Shown: piece by piece, positions 31,458 to 42,182 of the stretch
Layout: each line of letters begins with the position of its first letter
Position numbering within the stretch: position 1 is the first letter of the stretch
From: Nothopassalora personata
Lineage: Eukaryota > Ascomycota > Dothideomycetes > Mycosphaerellales > Mycosphaerellaceae
Assembly (NCBI GenBank): GCA_033816765.1
Contig: CM066292.1
Location: 5,394,001-5,458,000 of the forward strand
Length of the DNA stretch: 64,000 nt
Reading direction: 5' to 3'
Notes under the pieces: generated by a model
The model's database searches: none
The model's input: the letters and a program-made list of their open reading frames with translations, nothing else
What the model was told of the DNA's origin: nothing
Translations under genes and position numbers: made by a program

Positions 31458-32163
31458 TGCTGCTTTGAGACCTATGTCTGTTAACCAGGCAACGGGACGT
31501 TGTTGGTAGTAATCGTGGCGGCGACAGTGCCAAGTGATTTGATGCCTATGTGTTCCTGGTGGCATGCCACAAAGCTGAGCTATACACAAAGCACGTTATT
31601 AAGTTTTACGCTGTACCTTGGGCGATGTGATGACAGAAGCACTTCTGGCCCATTGGCATCATGCATGCCGTCGGGAACTCGGCCTCGACTAGTAGACTTC
31701 AGGCCGAGACCGGTCACGTGTGACGATTGTTACAGTATGAGCTCGCGCTCCTGTTATGTCCGTCGCGAGCCTAGTTGCAAACTGTGCACGGCAATGCAGC
31801 TTGCACAAGAGTTGGAAAAGCCAATTAGGTAGATTCTTCTGTGCGGAGCTAGAGACGCTTGCGAGAATCATACTTCGTGCAGCGAACGTCGCTCTAGCCT
31901 GCAAGAGTAGTTCTGCCTTGAAGGTTGAAGGAGTGAGTGCCCAATTGATGTCTATCGTTCGGCCTTTTGAGTTCGCGGTGTCTCCAAAGCCCATCACCAC
32001 ATTGGTGGTGTCTATAGTGATTTGGTTCGCGAGGTCGATTTCGAGGTTCGTGATGTAGAATTTCTTGTACCAGGCGTGTTATGTCCGGCGCCACCTTAGC
32101 GCGTTGGGCGTTTGGCGTTTGGAGTCGATTCAGGTCAATCGACTCTCCCTTGGGACCGTTCGC
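31458..32163. other. Intergenic region with unassigned frame
   Basis: About 700 bp. A minus-strand open stretch about 31689-32073 has protein-like composition (NLEIDLANQITIDTTNVV) but no ATG and no partner exon. It may be a gene relic. No other feature was seen. Confidence 0.3.
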
Positions 32164-34859
32164 TCAGAAAATGATCCCGTTTGGGGACAGACCGTTCCAA
32201 GGAAACTGCTGAGGAGACACCATGAGGCTAGGATCAAACTGAGAAAAGCCATCGGCAGAGCTGTCTTCAAATCGATCCAGATTATCCATCATGCTTCCAG
32301 CAATCGAATTGTTGTTCTCCACGGCGAAGTCACCAACAGCACCAAGATCAAGCCAGCTGAATTGGTTGATAGAAGGTGGCGGTATTTCCGTCGGATTTGG
32401 CTCACCACGATTTGGCATGCTCTGCTCGCTGGGCTGATTGGGCTGCGCGGTTCCTGCTCTTGGCATCTCATTCGGCACTGCGATGCTGCCTCTGCTAGGC
32501 GCTTTTCGCCAGAGGAGTTTGATCAGCCGGGAATAGCGCTCCCCGACATCATTGGGACAGGCACTCGACTTCTGCAAGTTGTCCATCGTGTCGCTGATCA
32601 GTCGCTTCACGGACCCTCTGGTGTCGCCGCCCATTACGCCAGTCGAACGTGCCTTGTACAAGAAGACTGCGGAGTAGATGACATATAGATAGTACCTCAA
32701 CGGCATAAATCGGAATGTGTCTTGAGGGTCGACGAAGCTGCAGAATGTGCTCAGCAAGGCCTTCGCAGCATCAATAGCATCATAGATGAATCGAGCATCG
32801 GGCGTGGAAGCCATGTCCGCAAACGGGTAAGCAGGTCCGCGTGGCTTCTCACCGTTATCAATGGCTTCCTTCATCTTGTTGATCAACCGATTGAGTGTCG
32901 CCTGGTAGGCAAAGGCGTTGACGTAGAGACGTAGATACTCGTATGACAAGATCAAGCTTGCTTTAAGTGGTGGCGAGCATGTGAACACGCCCCACTGATC
33001 ATTCCAATGGCGAAGAGCCACGCGGAAGTCGTCAATGTACTTCACATACTCACCTCCATAATTCAGTTGGTTCGATCGGCTCTTTGTTGCGTAAAGCACA
33101 TCATGAGCATTGCTGAAGAGCTGCGTCAATTCTAGATTGGCCTGGTAGATGGCCGCCAAGTCGTCGTGTCTGTGAAGTCGCGGGTACAGACTTGGGAAAT
33201 CTTGTGCACGCAACGCTGTCATAGGGCCAGGTCCTCGCGACCAGAACGCTTTGCCTATTCTTACGGAGATCTGGCGATCGCTCATGTAGCAGCTCGCCCA
33301 GGCAAGACGTTTGCGATTGAGGTCAGCAGTCTGCGATTCACTCTCTGCACGAAAGCCGGTCCTGTCGATTCCTAGCAGGTAGCCGAGCCGTATTGCTGTA
33401 CCGACGTACATCCATGCTGCCTGATCTTCTTCACCTCGTCCGATAGAGGGAGCATTATGTGGTCTGCGTGGCACCCACTCAGCAAGAATGAGCATAGCCT
33501 CAACAGCCTCGACAGATCCTGAGCCGCTGTAGACCAGACTGGCTACTAGTGACTGCATGTGCGTGGAACAATCATCATGCACTTGCCACCAGTCCTTCTC
33601 GTCTTTGGAGGCAACAGTCAGGATTGCGGCCAGCAGATGAGGCTCCTGGGCAGCAATGGTAGGGAGATTGCTCGGGTCCATCGCAGCAGGATTCGCTAAC
33701 GGGAAGAATGGGTGGTATTTGTCCTCGTACCTAGCATAGCATGAGTAAGACTCTAGGCAAGACACTGTACGCTTACAACCCTTACCGATACAGTAATGCC
33801 TGCAACATCTCCAGGCTAAGCTGACCCTTGATCAGAGGAGGGTAGTCGATGACATCGCTGGGCGTCGGCTGATTCGACGGTCGCTGGCCATCGATGCCTG
33901 GCACGTTGAGACGAATTGATGGTCTGCCGTACACTGAGCTATGCATTGGAGGCAGCTGATTATTCCCCGAATCACGCTCCGCTACGTTGGCTAGAAACTC
34001 CAAAGCATCGGCTGGGTTCTGTAAGTCGGTCGAGGCAACAGTGTCGTCTACAGTCATCTTAGCAGTAGGAGTTGCGGGCCCATCTTGCTGTGACAAGGGC
34101 GGCAGGATCCGTGAGTCCGGATTGAGGGCGCTCCAGCTCGGCAGGCGTTGCTGTCGAGTCTGCGGGTCATGCTGATCTGTACGAAGGTGCGACAGCGGTA
34201 CAGGCCTGGTGACATTGTCGATGCTAGGCACCTGATGGTTCAGAGGTTGCGTGTTGGCATTAGCACCAAAGGTGCTCCTCTTCACGCGTCGACCGCCACG
34301 ACGAGACCCGCCAAGTATGCACTCGTGCTGCTCGCGAATGCATCTCTCGCAAGGAGGCCTGCCAGGCTCTCCGCTGCTGTATCTGGATTCGTGTGGTTAG
34401 TATATATTAGCATCGATCGCTGTTCCCAGATGGCGCGTTCAAGCTGTCTTCGCCGCCAGGAAGCGACCTGTCCAGCGTCATGCAGCATCGACCGCCGAGT
34501 GCATCCAATCTAGACATTACTATAGACTTCGGGTGTAGACGGCGACTGGGGTTGCATGTGAAGTGGAAGTCGCTGTTTGAGGAGAGCACTTACAGATCGC
34601 AACGCGACTTGCGCTGGCGACAGTGCAGACAAGCTCGATAGGTGCGCTTCTCACGCTCAGACTTTTCACGACCCTCCCTCTTGGTGGCGCTGGGTCGTGC
34701 TCCAGGACTCTCCGGACTGCTGCTGTGACGGCCGCCGTCTCCGTTGCTGGTATCCATATCCATCGAGACACAGGGAGTGGAGCAAATAACGAGGATGCCG
34801 ACTGACGGCGATTGAGGTGAAGGATATTCTGTGACAGCAGGCCGGCGCGTGACCGACAT
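32164..34859 (-). CDS. Zn2Cys6 regulator, ARO80-like class
   Basis: Three exons: 34594-34859, 33786-34382 and 32164-33730, giving 809 aa. A start at the internal ATG at 34763 would give 777 aa and is as likely, because the first 32 residues have little character. Intron 1 is long for this window (211 nt, with an ACTAAC branch site) and splits the zinc cluster; intron 2 is 55 nt. The joined cluster is CLHCRQRKSRCDL then PPCERCIREQHEC, followed by a basic RRGGRRVKR stretch. This resembles the Aro80 class (KRTYKACLSCR type). Exon 3 holds the middle homology region (EAMLILAEWVPRR, RLGYLLGIDRTGFR, KRLAWASCYMSDRQIS). It probably controls catabolic genes; targets are unknown. Its upstream side abuts the repeat island within about 110-200 bp. 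Confidence 0.88.
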
Positions 34860-34967
34860 GACATGTTGATCATCTCAGAAACGGATCGTGGCGGGCTGAG
34901 TTTCGTGGGCAAAATGCCGCACTCGACCCCGGCCAGTGCCGACCGACGGCGATTGAGGTGAAGGATA
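34797..34967 (+). repeat. 30-bp direct repeat pair at island edge
   Basis: Copies at 34797-34826 and 34938-34967 differ at one base (T/C) and share the core GACGGCGATTGAGGTGAAGG. The first copy lies in the 5' end of the regulator gene and the second ends just where RIP-damaged DNA starts. It is too long for a retrotransposon target duplication and suggests a local duplication or repair event at the insertion boundary. Confidence 0.75.
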
Positions 34968-34969
34968 AT

Positions 34970-36978
34970 AGGCTATTAAGGAGCTAGCTTCTAAGTAAAG
35001 GACGAGGGAAACGCTACTAATAAAGCTGAGGAGAATAGTGAGAAGGCTACTACGATAGATAATAAGAGAGAGAAGACTTAATTAACTACTAAATATAGGA
35101 GTAAGAGTAAAGTAATATATATATATAATATGAAATTTATACTTATTCTCTAATTAAAGATAGTATAAGTCTCTAAAATAGTAAGAAGAAGAAGCTATAT
35201 TATATTATAATATAAGTATAATTAGACTATAGTCTATTAATTTAAGGTATTAGCTAAACTAATATATCTAGTATATCTAGCTTACTAGTACTACTAGTAG
35301 GTAGGTATTACTATCTAGAAGAGTTATAATTAATAGAATAAATTTAACTATTAGTTAAAGTTCTATAGTAAGTCTCTAAGTATATAGAAGTATATAGATC
35401 CTTACTAATTAGCTACTATACTAGTAAGACTAGTATACCTATCCTTTAAGGAAGTCTAATTAGTATATACTATACTAGATACTATAGCTATAGATAGAGA
35501 GCTTATTTAGCTATAGTATTTAGATATAGATTATTAGTAATAGATATTATAGTAGTAATAGATATTATAGTAGTAATAGATATAATATTATAGTAACTTA
35601 ATTAGTATTACTTAATTTAGGCTTATATATTAGATATTGTAAAAGTAGCTAGTATATTATATATAAGTATAGGTTACTCCCGGGACCTCTAAGGTAAGAA
35701 AGCCTTTATAATACCTTAAAGAAAGAACTTTTTATACTATTAGAGGTTTTTATTGCCTTAGAGCTTTTTCTCTATAGACGACATTTTTAGTATAGTAGTC
35801 TATCTATATTATATAGTCTAGATTTTCTATAGTACGTTAATAGAATAATTCATTTATTAATTACCTATCTACTATTTATCCTTACTAAGTCTATAAGGGT
35901 AGTATTGTCTATAGAGAGCGCCTTAACGCGGCGGATAACGTAAGTATCTTTTTAAAGGGAAACTAAGTCTCTCCTACCTCGAATACTACCTTAAACACCC
36001 CTACTCGAATCTAATCCGAAGTAACTCGGGCGGTAGAAGAAATACCTCTTAAAAAGTAACGCCTATTTTAAACTTTTACCTACGATACGACGAATACCTT
36101 ACTATAATATAAAGAAGAGAAAAGAAGAGAGGAGAGGTAAGGACACGCCCGGATACCTATAAATAAAGACACCTAGTACCGTACGAAAGGAGGGAGAATA
36201 CGGCGGACTCTCTCTCCGGATAACGACGGCTATTACAGTACCTAGGGCTAGTAGGAACTAAGAGAGGTAGTAAACTACGTGGACTACTACTTAGTATAGC
36301 TAGAACTAAGAGAGGCTATAAACTACGTTAATTACAAGACCTAGGTACTACGGATCTACGAGGAACTAAAACCTTAGGCCCCGTTACGAGATAGTCGAAG
36401 ACTCTACGGAGGTACGGGCTATTCGAGGTACTACCTCTCTTTCTCTTAATTTTAAACTTAGAGTACGTACGGGATTATCCGGCGCGGTAAAGGATAAGCT
36501 TAAAACACGGGCGTAAAATTATCGTCTATCCTAGGTAACGAGATAATAAAACAAGACTACCGGAACACGGCGTACTACCGTAATAATATATTCGACCTTT
36601 CTCTCGTAAATTCCTCCTTTTAAAGAGTTTTTATATCCGGGTACGCCGGGCTTTTCTCTTTATACTTAAATTTCGTTATTAGTAACGACCCGTGTTATAT
36701 AGTCTTAGACTTATAAAGTACGTTAATAGAATAACTAATTAATTAATCTATAAGGGTAGCGTTATCTAAATGAGAGTACCTTTACGTAGTAAATAATATA
36801 AGTATCTTTATTATAATAAATGGAGACTAAGTCTCCCCCTCCTAAAACCTCCTTCTCAAACCCTCTTAAACTCCTTAAAACCTCTTAAAACCTTCTATTA
36901 TCCTACCTAGCGGGGAAGTTATTAAACCTATAATAAAAGCTATACGTAAGCTAGGGATTTAGTTTTAATACCTATCTT
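34970..36978. other. RIP-degraded AT-rich repeat DNA
   Basis: Almost no CpA or TpG, very high TpA and no useful open frame on either strand. Two degenerate direct repeats are recognisable at about 35800-36000 and about 36690-36860 (sharing TACGTTAATAGAATAA and GGAGACTAAGTCTC-like segments), about 890 bp apart. They could be the LTRs of a short element. No coding domain was identified. Confidence 0.5.
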
Positions 36979-37531
36979 ACTATAAGAGAATATTATAATA
37001 TATAGTACGCCTACTACCTTATAGTCATAGATAAACTAAATCTTACCTTCTTCTATAGACGCCTTACGCGTCGCTTTATATACGTATACGCGTTACGTAC
37101 GACTTACTAAGCCTAACCTAGCCGTATATTATCTATAAGGGTTAGCTATAGGCTACTCTTATAACTACCTCCCCTTCTAGTATAAGCTACCCTTAGCTCG
37201 TAGCTTTAGGAGGTTTCTAGGTAGTAGTTCTATCTACTTCTCGCTAGTTCTAGTACTATATAGTTTACCTACGTGTTATATACGTGTTGTTATTAAGGTA
37301 TAAGAGGTTAAAGTTATAGTTAGTTACTAGGCTAACTAACTTAAGAGCTTAAGAAGTACGTTCTTTTCTCCCTTTCCTTCTCTTATTTATACTACGTTTT
37401 ATAGCGTACCGTACCCGTACTACTAGTTCCTTACTAGCTCTATACTAGCTCTATACTAGCGTACTACTAGCAATTAACTACTACTATAGCTTCTAAGGAG
37501 GCTATTTAAGATTAACTCCGTTAAGAGACCT
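36979..37531. repeat. Dispersed repeat C, copy 1 (uninterrupted)
   Basis: About 550 bp that matches, in the same orientation, the sequence flanking element B1 (40973-41145 joined to 48011-48384). It contains AGGGTTAGCTATAGGCTACT, the uninterrupted form of the B1 insertion site. Whether it is itself an LTR is unclear. Its 5' edge resembles the zinc-knuckle end of a degraded gag. Confidence 0.65.
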
Positions 37532-38519
37532 TAGTATACTATATACTAGACCTACTATTATGACTACTACTATAGGCGTCTAGTACGCTAGACGTACTAG
37601 ATACGCTAGCGAAGCGTAAGTTTAGTGTATTTAGGCCGTAGACTCTAATATCCTCCCTAGCTAAGTATCTTAATATAGATATTAAGATATACTTATACTA
37701 TCTACTATACTTTATCTATACTAGGGTTTTTCTACGCTCGCCGCTTATAATACGTTTACTAACCGTATACTAGACGAGAGTAATACCTATAATAGTATTA
37801 CTATCGGTAAGTTATTAAAGAACTATAGATACTACCGTAATATTTGCTATAAGTACGAGAGTAATAATAGTATTACTATTAGTACGTTAGTAGCTTACCT
37901 ACGTAAAGTACGCGCGTAGCGCGACGAGCTTATTACTAAGCTTAGCGACCCTCCTATAAAGGAGGAATAGGCTACCCTTAATAAGTAGCGACGCCTCTAT
38001 ACCTATATTAGAGAGTAGATCCTTAGTTAAAGTACTATACCTTATATATACTATATACGCTTACCGTGTATATAGTACTATTACTCCTTATATAACTTAG
38101 CTAACCTCTTCCTAAAGCTCTAGGTAGTTCTATACCTATAAGAATAAGCGCCTAGGTAAGACCCGCGTACGTAGCGCTAACGTCTCTACTACTAGTCCCT
38201 CCTCTACCGCTACTAAATCGTCTATAGTCCTATAGTAAGAGTAGAATCGGGCCCTTAATAGGCTCTTTAAGCTCGGCTATACTATAAGTAGCTTATATAT
38301 TATATACCTATCCTATACTAACCGTAGTTATAGTTTCTATAAGCTAAGAATATTAATACTACTACTACTAACCGAGCTTTCTTACCGGCTACTATATATA
38401 GTAAGATTAATAAGGATAATGATAATAAAAAGGAGTAAGCGCGCGCTACGCCTACTAGCTACTTACTATACGCTTATCTTTAGTCGACGTAGCTCCTTTA
38501 GGTTACGCCCCTATAAAGG
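37532..38519. other. Degenerate coding-like repeat DNA
   Basis: About 990 bp of RIP-mutated DNA. A plus-strand frame around 37830-38040 reads as a charged, helix-rich protein broken only by TAG codons (TLVAYLRKVRA, RDELITKLSDPP). Its relation to the neighbouring minus-strand Gypsy fragment is unknown. No family was recognised. Confidence 0.35.
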
Positions 38520-39620
38520 AGTCTTACTTTATTTTTATTTATAGATATATTATCCTCTCTTCTCTCTCCTATATCTTATATTACCTTCCGTAATACCTTA
38601 TACTTAGCTACTATACGTATAGTATTTGTAAGCTCTTATACTAGCTTCTAGCTATTATATTCCTCTAGCTAGTCCTTCTATTATATTAGGTACTATACTT
38701 TACCCTTATACCTACGCTTTCCTAGTACTACCTTTACTTTATATTCTCTATCCTTATTAGTAAAGAATATAGTACCTCTATCCTTATTAGTAAAGAATAT
38801 AGTACCTCTATCCTTATCGCTACCTATATATAGCTTAAGGAGAGCTATATAGAATATATTATAGATTCTTAACCCTATTAGTAGTACTAGGTAGTACGCC
38901 TATATACTAATAGCGTCGATAATATAGTAAGGACCTAGTAAGGACCGACGAACTTTAGACCTATCTTCTTCTTTAGTAATACTAATTTTAAAATTTTTAT
39001 AGATAATAGGACTATATTACCTACGTAATAGCTCCTAGCCTTATAAGTCCTATTATAGTAGTAAGCTTAGTTATCTACTACGGTCTTCTAGCGTTCCGTA
39101 AGTATAGCGCGTATTTCTCCTATATAACTAATTAAGTCTACCGCTACTAGTATCTCTCCTTCCTAGATCTCGCCTTAAGATCTCGTAGGGCGTAGAGTAA
39201 TCTCTAGTCTCTAAACGTATAATATCTTAAAGGGGCATATACGTAGCGTAGGATAGACGCTATTATTATATATAGATTTAGTAATAGCTAGCTACTTAGC
39301 CTATTCTATCTAGTTCTTACTATAGTAGTAGTAAAGGTACTACTCTAGGGTTTAGTTTACCCTCTTAGTCTAACCGTTAGTTTAAGGGTAGAAGGCTATA
39401 GATAGCTTACGCTTTACCTATACCTTAATATAGAAGTTACTCTAGAACTAACTTATAAATATAAGTCCGTAGTCGCTTACTATATCTACTAGGTTACTAT
39501 AGTATTACGGATCTAATGCGAGACTAAAGATCTTAACTAATTAGATTTATATAGCTAGCGGATGCTTCTACTTAGAAAGTGCTCTCTTACTTATAGGACT
39601 AAAACTAAGGAACTAAGAGA
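38520..39620 (-). mobile_element. Gypsy element D, integrase-chromodomain fragment
   Basis: Minus-strand translation gives, around RIP-type stops, an integrase core (IVSDYGLIFIS, TNG-TKRVN segment) at about 39360-39560. A C-terminal GPYYIIDA-like and HIALLKPY-like stretch follows at about 38820-38950, then a chromodomain-like end (EYKVKVVLGKRRYKGK) at about 38640-38745. It is the 3' half of a chromovirus pol. The matching 5' half (gag end, RT) lies at 55214-56656 on the same strand, suggesting one old element split by later insertions. Confidence 0.7.
38746..38817. repeat. 30-bp tandem duplication in element D
   Basis: The unit CTCTATCCTTATTAGTAAAG plus 10 further bases occurs at 38746-38775 and 38776-38805, with 12 bases of a third copy. 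Being a multiple of three, it repeats ten residues in the pol frame. It probably arose before or without regard to RIP. Confidence 0.85.
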
Positions 39621-39630
39621 GTAACTTAAA

Positions 39631-39774
39631 TAATCTCTCTAATCTCTCTAATCTCTCTAATCTCTCTAATCTCTCTAATCTCTCTAATCTCTCTAATCTC
39701 TCTAATCTCTCTAATCTCTCTAATCTCTCTAATCTCTCTAATCTCTCTAATCTCTCTAATCTCGCTAATCTCGA
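39631..39774. repeat. 9-bp minisatellite, 16 units
   Basis: Fourteen perfect copies of TAATCTCTC (39631-39756) are followed by two variants (TAATCTCGC, TAATCTCGA). The strand is all pyrimidine except the TAA step. It lies at the junction between the element D fragment and the A1 LTR fragment and is unlike fungal telomere repeat TTAGGG. Confidence 0.95.
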
Positions 39775-39814
39775 GAGACTAGGGAGAGTATAGAGAATAG
39801 GGAGAGTAGACGCT

Positions 39815-40972
39815 CTATCTCCTTTATATTTAGGAGCGCTAAGAATTACTTATAGTTTTAATACGTTTAACTTACTATTTAATATTACTATTTAGAATAT
39901 ACTAATACCTAATCTCTACATACTATTTCTTAAGTCTTTATAAGACTAAGACACTACTACTTTATTACTCTCCCTTAACGTCTTATTAGCCTAAGAATAA
40001 GACTAATTAAGCTTATCTTCTTAACTTATAATATTATAAGATTATACTAAACCTAATAGCTTTAAACGCTCTCTACGATAGGAGACTAATAGAGTAAATA
40101 GGAAACACCTACCCCTATAAATTAAGTAGAGTATAATAACCTTAGACCTCTAATAATACTATCGAAGCCCTAGCTACTTATATAGGTAATAAAAACCTTA
40201 AGGTTACTAAGCTAGAGTTCTACTATAGCAATTAAGACAAGTTTAGTATCTAGACTACTTAGCTAGATATATACTCTATATTTAACCCTATAGCTATTAA
40301 CCTTAAGCCTATCTTTACTACTACCTTCCCTTAAGAATAAGTATAGTATTAGGTTAAACTATTCCTTAGGACCTACCTAGATAGCTAAGGTAATAATAAT
40401 ACTTATAGGATCTTTAAGTCTTATAACTATCTTAAGTATATTATAAAGAGCGTCTTTAAGATCTCTAACGAGATTACTACTACCGTTTATGTTATTTAGT
40501 ACTTAACTTAGAAGACGTCTATAGCTAGATATACTACTACATTCTAGGAATATACGTAACTTACTAATTATAATAACGAAGCACTTTAAGTTATATATCG
40601 AAGAGAACTAAAGAAGCAATTTAAGGAGGAGTAGAATAGTTAGAGGATTAATAGCTTAGGTAACCTAGTTAAAGTTACGATCGATTCTAATAATAAGCTC
40701 TATAAGAGAGCTCTAAAATAACGATATAACTCTAAGGTATCTAGAAGAGCTAGATCTATACTAGGCTATAATAACTAAAATAATAGAGACTTTAATAATA
40801 CCTATAATAATAATAAGCCTAAGAACTATACGCTATACTATAGACCGTAGCTAATAGAGCTTAATATTACCGAGTAAGGTCGTAAGATTAGAAATAGAGG
40901 TAAGTTTAAGCCTAAGAGTTTAAAGGAAAGTATTACGTACTACACCTATAGTAAGGAAGGCTATATATAAGA
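39815..40972 (+). mobile_element. Gypsy element A1, partial 5' LTR and gag
   Basis: Bases 39815-40058 equal in length (244 bp) and nearly identical to the 3' part of the A2 5' LTR (48504-48747). They are followed by the same PBS-like CTTTAAACGC and a degraded gag that ends at a zinc-knuckle-like segment (YSKEGYI) near 40950. The LTR start is missing and the element is cut by repeat C. Gag is broken by many TAG/TAA codons. Confidence 0.75.
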
Positions 40973-41145
40973 ACTATAAGGAGATATCGTAATATATAGT
41001 ACGCCTACAATCTTCTAATTGTAGATAAACTAAACCTTACCTTCTTCTATAGACGCTATACGCGTTACTTAGTATACGTATACGCGTTACGTACGGCTTA
41101 CTAAGCCGGGCCTAACCGTATATTATATATAAGGTTAGCTATAGG

Positions 41146-41533
41146 TGTTATTGTCTCGTTCTAGGGCTAATCTTAAAGGAGAGATAAGTTAAGTCACGTG
41201 GCGGTATTATTCTTTAGAGAGGCTAGAGTAAGCTAAGCGAAGATGAATGATAGGAATAAGAGTTGTATTCCAATTAGTGAGATAGTAACATAAGTTGAAC
41301 GCATTAGAACTATAAGGGTTTCTAGCGTTCCTAAATATAAAGGAGATTCGCGGCGTAGAGCCTATAGCTTAGTATAATCACCTTAATTAGTCCTACTGAG
41401 CATACTAATCATACTAATCAGTCCGTGAAGTGATCAGTGTCACGTGCGTCTAGATGATCAGTTATTACGTGTCTCTAAGTGATTAGTATTACGTGTGTCT
41501 AGTCGGGGCTGCCGTTTAGACTAAACCGTAACA
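41146..41533 (-). repeat. B1 3' LTR
   Basis: 388 bp, bounded by TGTTA...TAACA inverted ends. It differs from the other B1 LTR at 11 positions, all transitions at CpA/TpG sites. Its U3 carries three imperfect copies of an about 25-bp unit (TGATCAGT...ACGTG) at about 41431-41503. Confidence 0.95.
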
Positions 41534-41624
41534 CTATCCCCCTTCTAGCCTAGCTTAGTTCCTTAAGCTTACTTATAACGAACGGTATCCTCTATGTATT
41601 CGCGTATAGCTTCTTCCCTTTGCG

Positions 41625-42182
41625 ATGCCTATCTACTAACGCCCTTCTAGTACTATCCGTCGCCGCCGTCTCTACGAGTTCGTTAAATCCGCGGGAGAAG
41701 TTATAGTTAGGAAATGCTCAACGTATAAAAAGTATAGTCGCGTGTATAAGGTGCACATTCGTTCCGGGAAGTGTAGTAAGTGTCTTCGTCGCGGCTAAAG
41801 GTGCGATGTAAGAGTAACTTAGTCGGAGTTTAAGAGGTTAGTAGAGGAGAAGGCTCGTCTTCGTTAGAAAATCTAGGAGTCTCGGTCCGCTTAGGAGGAG
41901 GCGATGCGGGTTCATAAGAAGGCTCTCAAGGATCTAAAGATTGCTCGCGCGCGCGAGGAGCGCTTGCGTTAGTAGATAGATCTAGTAGATCGTCGTGCCG
42001 AGGAGGCGATTTCCGTTAAGGAAAGGGAGATCGAGGAGTAGGAGATAGAAGAGGCTTCTTTACTTCCTTCGGATGTCCCTTATAAGGGTCTAGCTCTCAA
42101 CTTGTTACTAGGCATATAGGGTGCTATTAAGGGTCTCGGTAACGAGTTCTAGGAGGTACCCGAACTACTCCCTACTAGTTAA
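41625..42182 (+). pseudogene. Antisense Zn2Cys6/coiled-coil accessory frame in B1
   Basis: Plus-strand frame, opposite to gag-pol, between the 3' LTR and the chromodomain. From the ATG at 41625 it runs 185 codons to a TAA, broken only by TAG/TAA codons of the kind RIP makes. Cysteine positions follow a binuclear cluster: C (41715), x2, Tyr (41724), x6, Tyr (41745), x8, C (41772), x2, C (41781), x6, C (41802). Both Tyr codons are TAT, one TpG-to-TpA step from Cys. Around C4-C6 it reads GKCSKCLRRG. A charged helix follows (KKALKDLKIARAREERL, DRRAEEAISVKEREIEE), typical of coiled coil, then a hydrophobic end. A similar frame occurs at the same place in A2. The function is unknown; DNA binding is plausible from the motif only. 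Confidence 0.65.

Noticed and set aside
25909..34859. Secondary-metabolite gene cluster
   Set aside because: An oxidase, a regulator and a transporter remnant lie together, but there is no polyketide, peptide or terpene synthase, and the oxidase is a C1-metabolism type.
34797..34967. Target-site duplication of the whole island
   Set aside because: Thirty base pairs is too long for Gypsy integration (5 bp here), and both copies lie on the same side of the island.
39631..39774. CRISPR array or telomere repeat
   Set aside because: Units are contiguous 9-mers without spacers, the genome is eukaryotic, and the unit does not resemble TTAGGG.
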